Assembly (NCBI GenBank): GCA_021780055.1
Contig: JAJXZM010000553.1
Coordinates: forward strand, 1 to 8,515
DNA from: Acidobacteriota bacterium
GTDB taxonomy: Bacteria; Acidobacteriota; Terriglobia; UBA7540
Length of the DNA: 8,515 nucleotides
Direction of reading: 5' to 3'
In this document: piece after piece, positions 6,595-8,515 of the stretch
How the letters are laid out: the number at the start of each line of letters is the position of its first letter
How positions within the stretch are numbered: the stretch's first letter is position 1
Notes under the pieces: model-generated
The model's database searches: none
What the model was told of the DNA's origin: nothing
What the model saw: the letters and a program-made list of their open reading frames with translations, nothing else
Position numbers and translations under genes: made by a program

Positions 6595-6955
6595 CATCGA
6601 AACCTGTTTTCTCTCATTGATGGAGAAGATACAAGCGCGGTCCTCCGTTTTTGAGGTGCGCTACTTCCTACTTGCTTTGGAATCACCCGAGGGTGTGACG
6701 GAGAGCACCGACCCCAGAGCCCGGCACTGGTAGCGTTGGTTATATCTGCCGCTTGTAATTGCATGGTGCGGTGTGTCTCGGAGCCGGTTCCGGCTCCAGG
6801 AACGGCGTTTTGAAGATGTTCGGTGATCTGAGCGAGTCTCAGCATGGAGATCTGCCTGCAATGCTTATCGGATTTGAACCAGCGCTGTCCCTTGTCATTC
6901 ATCTGCCTGTCTTCCTGCATCCCTATCGAAAGATCTGTACATAAGGAGAACGCCG
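6595..6955. other. noncoding leader region of the secreted-protein gene
   Basis: I find no credible gene in these 361 bases. The small frames present have no family resemblance and no good ribosome-binding site. The notable element is the palindrome at 6780-6797. No sigma-70 promoter of good quality is visible. The region ends with the strong ribosome-binding site AAGGAG (6943-6948) of the gene starting at 6956. Confidence 0.5.
6780..6797. promoter_or_regulatory. perfect 8-bp inverted repeat with 2-base centre
   Basis: GGAGCCGG and CCGGCTCC flank a TT centre, about 160 bases before the start of the secreted-protein gene. The tight spacing would suit a dimeric regulator's operator or a compact hairpin. 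No T-tract follows, so it is not an obvious terminator. The function is unknown. Confidence 0.35.
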
Positions 6956-8515
6956 ATGAGGAACAAGTGTTGGGTTGCTTTGGGTTGTGTGTTGCTCAGT
7001 ATGGCAGCGGTGGCCTTTCCGAAGAGTCCTATATCTGTGAATCAGGTCCCAGCGGCGCTTGAGAGCACGGCCCGGAATCTTGAGCACGTGCTACGTCAAA
7101 GAGGCTTTGAGGTGGGCCGTGGATATTTCAGGCTCTACACCACGGACGACTGCCCGTATTCCTTTGACGTCATGAAGTCATGCTACGCCAACAATCCCGC
7201 CGCGCCGTACATTCTGCCCACAGTGCCCTTCTGGCGTGATGAGTTTGTGGATCCCGCCACTATAAGCGCGTTCGGATTGACGAGGAAGGGGTACAGTTCG
7301 AGCTTCCGATTTGATCCTCGCGAAGCGATTGTTATTCTGGCCCAGCTTCCCCCTTCGGCGGGCTATTTCGGGTTGCAGACTTACCAGTTTACCCACAAGG
7401 GAACCTACAAAACAGACAGCGACCAATACGATTTCGTCTATGAGAACCTCCACAACTTACTCGGTATATTTTTCGCAGAAGTGCCCAAAAATGACGAGCG
7501 CATCCAGCTGATCTCCAGCCTGAGCAACAGCATCAATAACGTGGTGATTGAGAGACAGTCGGGCCGCGCCTTTGACGAGATGCGCTACTTCATTATTACG
7601 CCCGACAAGCTGGTGGACGAAGGGGTCCGGAATGCCTTCCACAGCCTGCAGATCGACGACCATGACATTTTTACCGAGAAGATCCCTTCCACTGCGGAGA
7701 GCGGCATAACCATCGGGCTTGGTGAAGATGCCGATGACTTTGCAGCCGCCATGCGGTATGCCGAACCCGATGATGGTGGAGGCATCGGCACCCGCTCAAC
7801 CGCGTGGAGAACTGACCTGCCCATGATCGTGCTGCGCGTCAGGTACACGTACACCAGCCGGGCTCCTGAGCCCTATCCCGCAGTTACCCTTGAAAGCCGG
7901 ACCGCCTGGGATGAAACCCAACTGCAGCCGCAGCTTGGCCAGCTTGTCTCACTTGTCAGCGCGAAATGGGGCCAACCTTGTACCGGTCCGAATTGCCCAC
8001 TGACGACTCTGAACATGCAACAGCCTCGGATGTCCCTCGTCGGCCCGGAGTGTACCCCGGTGGGAATGAATTGCCTTGCTGACACCCAGGACACCATCTA
8101 TGAGATGTCGCCGAAACTTTCCCTGGATGAGGGAGAGGTTTATGCCATGATCGGCCCACTCAGCACTGAGACCACCAACGCAACCTACGTAAGCATTGGT
8201 ATCAATAACTCCTACTTGTTTGAAGGCGTCGGCGATGTGTCCAATAAATTGTTGTTTGGCACCGCACTTGAGTTTGCCCCGGACATTACAAATGCTCAGC
8301 AGTTTTTTGTTTACTATTTCACCCGCGACTGCAAAGGCCTCGGGTCGCTGACGAACGGCAAATGCTTCTCAATTTCAACGGACATGATTCCGGCCTGTAC
8401 CGGCGACCCGGCCACCTGCCCACGCCTCAGTCTTTCTTTGCGCGCGTACATCCGCCCCGGTACCCAGCGCGGACCCGATGCTGCAAAGATTCTGCCTTCG
8501 GTGATCATCCCACTG
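6956..8515 (+). CDS. secreted cysteine-paired protein of unknown function (3' end outside window)
   Basis: The frame is open from ATG 6956, with AAGGAG 7 bases upstream, to the last base: 520 codons and no stop. Residues 1-20 form a Sec signal peptide: basic RNK, hydrophobic core VALGCVLLSMA, probable cleavage after AVA. The mature part has ten cysteines in five close pairs: 66/76, 342/347, 366/373, 459/470 and 481/488. Five disulfides in an exported protein would fit. Recognisable stretches are YFRLYTTDDCPYSF, NNPAAPYILPTVPFW, FVDPATISAFG, FRFDPREAIVILAQLPPSAG and YFGLQTYQFTHKG near the N-terminus. I have a vague memory of similar secreted hypothetical proteins in other soil bacteria, but I cannot name a family or activity. 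There is no transmembrane helix beyond the signal and no obvious repeat. Sequence-wise the gene looks intact up to the edge. The coding call is firm; the function is unassigned. Confidence 0.85.
   Translation, partial: MRNKCWVALGCVLLSMAAVAFPKSPISVNQVPAALESTARNLEHVLRQRGFEVGRGYFRLYTTDDCPYSFDVMKSCYANNPAAPYILPTVPFWRDEFVDPATISAFGLTRKGYSSSFRFDPREAIVILAQLPPSAGYFGLQTYQFTHKGTYKTDSDQYDFVYENLHNLLGIFFAEVPKNDERIQLISSLSNSINNVVIERQSGRAFDEMRYFIITPDKLVDEGVRNAFHSLQIDDHDIFTEKIPSTAESGITIGLGEDADDFAAAMRYAEPDDGGGIGTRSTAWRTDLPMIVLRVRYTYTSRAPEPYPAVTLESRTAWDETQLQPQLGQLVSLVSAKWGQPCTGPNCPLTTLNMQQPRMSLVGPECTPVGMNCLADTQDTIYEMSPKLSLDEGEVYAMIGPLSTETTNATYVSIGINNSYLFEGVGDVSNKLLFGTALEFAPDITNAQQFFVYYFTRDCKGLGSLTNGKCFSISTDMIPACTGDPATCPRLSLSLRAYIRPGTQRGPDAAKILPSVIIPL

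Noticed and set aside
6460..6600. CRISPR-like or tandem-repeat array
   Set aside because: The hairpins differ from each other in sequence and spacing, and there are no direct repeats with spacers.
5662..6654. A 330-codon plus-strand open frame
   Set aside because: It is mostly antisense to the trkA-like gene and has shadow-type composition (His/Arg/Gln-rich) with no recognisable motif.
6980..6988. Possible lipoprotein box (Ala-Leu-Gly-Cys) at residues 8-11 of the secreted protein
   Set aside because: The cysteine is only at position 11, inside the hydrophobic core. A normal signal peptidase I site (AVA) follows at residue 20.
7178..7453. A 91-codon minus-strand open frame within the secreted-protein gene
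   Set aside because: It is antisense to a well-supported gene with signal peptide and ribosome-binding site, and has no motif of its own.

Overview
This 8.5 kb window looks like a piece of a bacterial chromosome, probably from an Acidobacteriota-like organism. I base that on remembered resemblances (the arginyl-tRNA synthetase N-terminus, the HtrA leader segment, the styles of intergenic palindrome), not on a search. GC content is moderately high. I see no tRNA, rRNA, CRISPR array or complete insertion sequence.

Layout: (1) Positions 1-1456 form a scrambled block on the minus strand. In transcription order it holds the first ~80 codons of a DegP/HtrA-type periplasmic protease, which break off into the 3' two-thirds of a Uma2-family (DUF820) gene. 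Twenty bases later comes a second Uma2-type gene. Its C-terminal third is replaced by a segment resembling the coiled coil of the GrpE co-chaperone. (2) Positions 1682-2254 (minus) encode a small membrane methyltransferase of the isoprenylcysteine carboxyl methyltransferase type. It is divergent from (3) argS (plus, best start 2436), the only clear universal housekeeping gene here. Good promoter matches face both ways between them, and a REP-like palindrome sits in the argS leader. (4) Convergent with argS are two minus-strand genes in probable operon order: a TrkA-type potassium-channel regulatory protein (6336-5182), then a small soluble SAM-dependent methyltransferase (5101-4502). (5) Positions 6337-6955 are noncoding, with a cluster of small hairpins and a perfect 18-base palindrome. 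(6) From 6956 to the right edge runs an open plus-strand gene for a large secreted protein of unknown function, with a signal peptide and ten mature cysteines in five close pairs. It has no stop codon before the window ends.

The genes do not form one pathway. The intact part is ordinary chromosome: translation, potassium homeostasis, two methyltransferases and an exported protein. The points most worth following are the two gene junctions in the left 1.5 kb, both involving Uma2 sequences, and the unassigned disulfide-rich exported protein on the right. I do not find a convincing new multi-gene system.
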